Source: Vondammii sp040505895 | Lineage (GTDB): Bacteria; Pseudomonadota; Gammaproteobacteria; Chromatiales; Chromatiaceae | Assembly (NCBI GenBank): GCA_040505895.1 | Contig: JBEVXU010000016.1 | Coordinates: 62,001 to 126,000 of the forward strand | Direction of reading: 5' to 3' | DNA: 64,000 bases | Shown: positions 63,204-64,000 of the stretch, one piece after another | Position numbering within the stretch: the first letter of the stretch is position 1 | How the letters are laid out: each line of letters opens with the position of its first letter | The notes under the pieces: model-generated | Told to the model about the DNA's origin: nothing | The model's database searches: none | Seen by the model: only the letters and a program-made list of their open reading frames with translations | Position numbers and translations under genes: made by a program

Positions 63204-63247
63204 TGTAAGCTAATGTAACCCTGTGACAGCAGTTACATTGTGCTACA
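63204..63247. promoter_or_regulatory. Extended dyad between the divergent Spy-like and regulator genes
   Basis: TGTAAGCTAATGTAAC and GTTACATTGTGCTACA form an inverted repeat (12 of 16 positions) around a smaller CTGTGACAG palindrome. The site is about 33 bases upstream of the regulator start and 100 bases upstream of the Spy-like gene. It is a good candidate operator for the OmpR-type regulator itself, controlling both genes (inference). Confidence 0.55.
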
Positions 63248-63279
63248 ACATCTCGGCCATATTGGGGTATAACTAAGGC

Positions 63280-63999
63280 ATGGAACGAGCACAGCAAATA
63301 TTGGTTGTCGATGATGACCGGGAGATACTCAAGTTACTTCAGGAGTATCTGGAGCAGAATGGCTACCGGGTGACCACCGCCGTCGACGGCAAGGCGATGT
63401 GGCGTGAGCTGGAGCACAGCCGCATCGACCTGATCGTCCTCGACCTGATGCTGCCCGGCGATGACGGCCTGGTGCTCTGTCGTAACCTACGGGTCAAATC
63501 ACAGATTCCGGTAATTATGCTCACCGCCCGCGGTGATGAGTTGGATCGCATACTAGGGCTGGAGATGGGGGCGGATGATTACCTGCCAAAACCCTTTAAT
63601 CCCAGAGAACTACTGGCGCGTATCAAAGTGGTATTGAGACGCACCGTCTCGCTACCCACGGCTATAGAGGATTTGGAGTTCACTCCACTCAATTTTGCCG
63701 GCTGGAAACTTGATCCGGTGAGCCGTCACCTGGAGGCGGAGAGTGGTCTGGTCGTGCCCCTCAGTGGCGCTGAGTACCGGCTGTTGCGGGTGCTACTCAC
63801 TCACCCCAACCGGATACTCAACCGCGACCAGCTACTGGAACTCACTCAGGGACGGGAGGCAGAGCCCTTTGATCGCAGCATCGATGTACTGATCAGCCGT
63901 CTTCGCCGCCACCTGCATGATGACCCGAAATCACCCACTATTATCAAGACGGTCCGCAGCCAGGGCTATGTCTTGGCAGCCAAGGTGACAACGGCATGA
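63280..63999 (+). CDS. OmpR-family response regulator
   Basis: The 239-aa protein has a receiver domain: ILVVDDDREILKLLQEYLEQNG, the phospho-acceptor D55 in IVLDLMLPGDDGLVLCRNLR, Thr in VIMLTARGDE, and Lys in DDYLPKPFNPRELLARIK. A winged helix follows: LVVPLSGAEYRLLRVLLTHP, ILNRDQLLELTQGREAEPFD, RSIDVLISRLRRHL, TIIKTVRSQGYVLAA. The sequence is close to OmpR and to related unnamed regulators. Its stop overlaps an ATG at 63996 (ATGAG), so a second gene, probably the cognate sensor kinase, starts in the last five bases. The Spy/CpxP-like gene is divergent. Confidence 0.92.
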   Translation: MERAQQILVVDDDREILKLLQEYLEQNGYRVTTAVDGKAMWRELEHSRIDLIVLDLMLPGDDGLVLCRNLRVKSQIPVIMLTARGDELDRILGLEMGADDYLPKPFNPRELLARIKVVLRRTVSLPTAIEDLEFTPLNFAGWKLDPVSRHLEAESGLVVPLSGAEYRLLRVLLTHPNRILNRDQLLELTQGREAEPFDRSIDVLISRLRRHLHDDPKSPTIIKTVRSQGYVLAAKVTTA

Positions 64000-64000
64000 G

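Overview
The window reads as chromosome of a gammaproteobacterium. HrpA, RhlE, the PEP-synthase regulatory protein, TrmN6, a ChaN-like lipoprotein, a PP0621-family zinc-ribbon protein, a NarL-type regulator and an OmpR-type regulator all have gammaproteobacterial character. A nitrate-type regulator, PilJ/NIT-type sensor domains, a c-type cytochrome and abundant short palindromic repeats would suit a free-living or symbiotic chemolithotroph. That lifestyle is inference: no sulfur or carbon-fixation gene is present to prove it. No rRNA, tRNA or CRISPR array was seen.

Layout. 1-3.3 kb: 3' end of narL, an unrecognised protein and a YbfB/YjiJ-type MFS transporter. 3.6-11.6 kb: a probable surface-export locus, with a CsgG-domain protein convergent with a three-gene operon (small secreted P/Y-rich protein, second CsgG/FlgT-fold protein, 1860-aa Rhs/YD-repeat protein). 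11.8-17.5 kb: nucleotide-sugar dehydrogenase, a 58-aa membrane protein and HrpA. 17.7-24.6 kb: small secreted proteins, two PilJ-type sensor proteins, a GGDEF-EAL protein and an HD-GYP protein with lost metal ligands, interspersed with gene relics. 24.7-44.6 kb: mostly housekeeping genes (glycogen phosphorylase, class V PLP enzyme, PpsR, exported Hsp20-like protein, RhlE, Tim44-like protein, Tpx with a divergent LysR regulator, LOG protein, ChaN-PDZ lipoprotein, M1-like peptidase, MscS-like channel, M23 lipoprotein, TrmH-family methyltransferase). 44.7-56.7 kb: a defence-type island with NERD/UvrD helicase, type I restriction-modification (hsdM, hsdS, rhuM, hsdR) and a class II Fic protein, plus a decayed Fic copy at the island's other edge. 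56.8-64 kb: GNAT/FemAB-like protein, DinB, TrmN6, fused SpmAB, cytochrome c, and a CpxP/Spy-like protein divergent from an OmpR-type regulator.

Most notable are (a) the CsgG-Rhs locus; (b) three families of short interspersed elements, one a roughly 134-bp MITE-like unit with terminal inverted repeats in four copies; (c) a palindromic repeat inserted in frame in hsdR; and (d) four gene relics (HD-GYP, DUF3365 haem domain, SEC-C, Fic) recognisable only from short decayed translations. All similarity statements come from reading the sequence and knowledge of the families; no database search was run.
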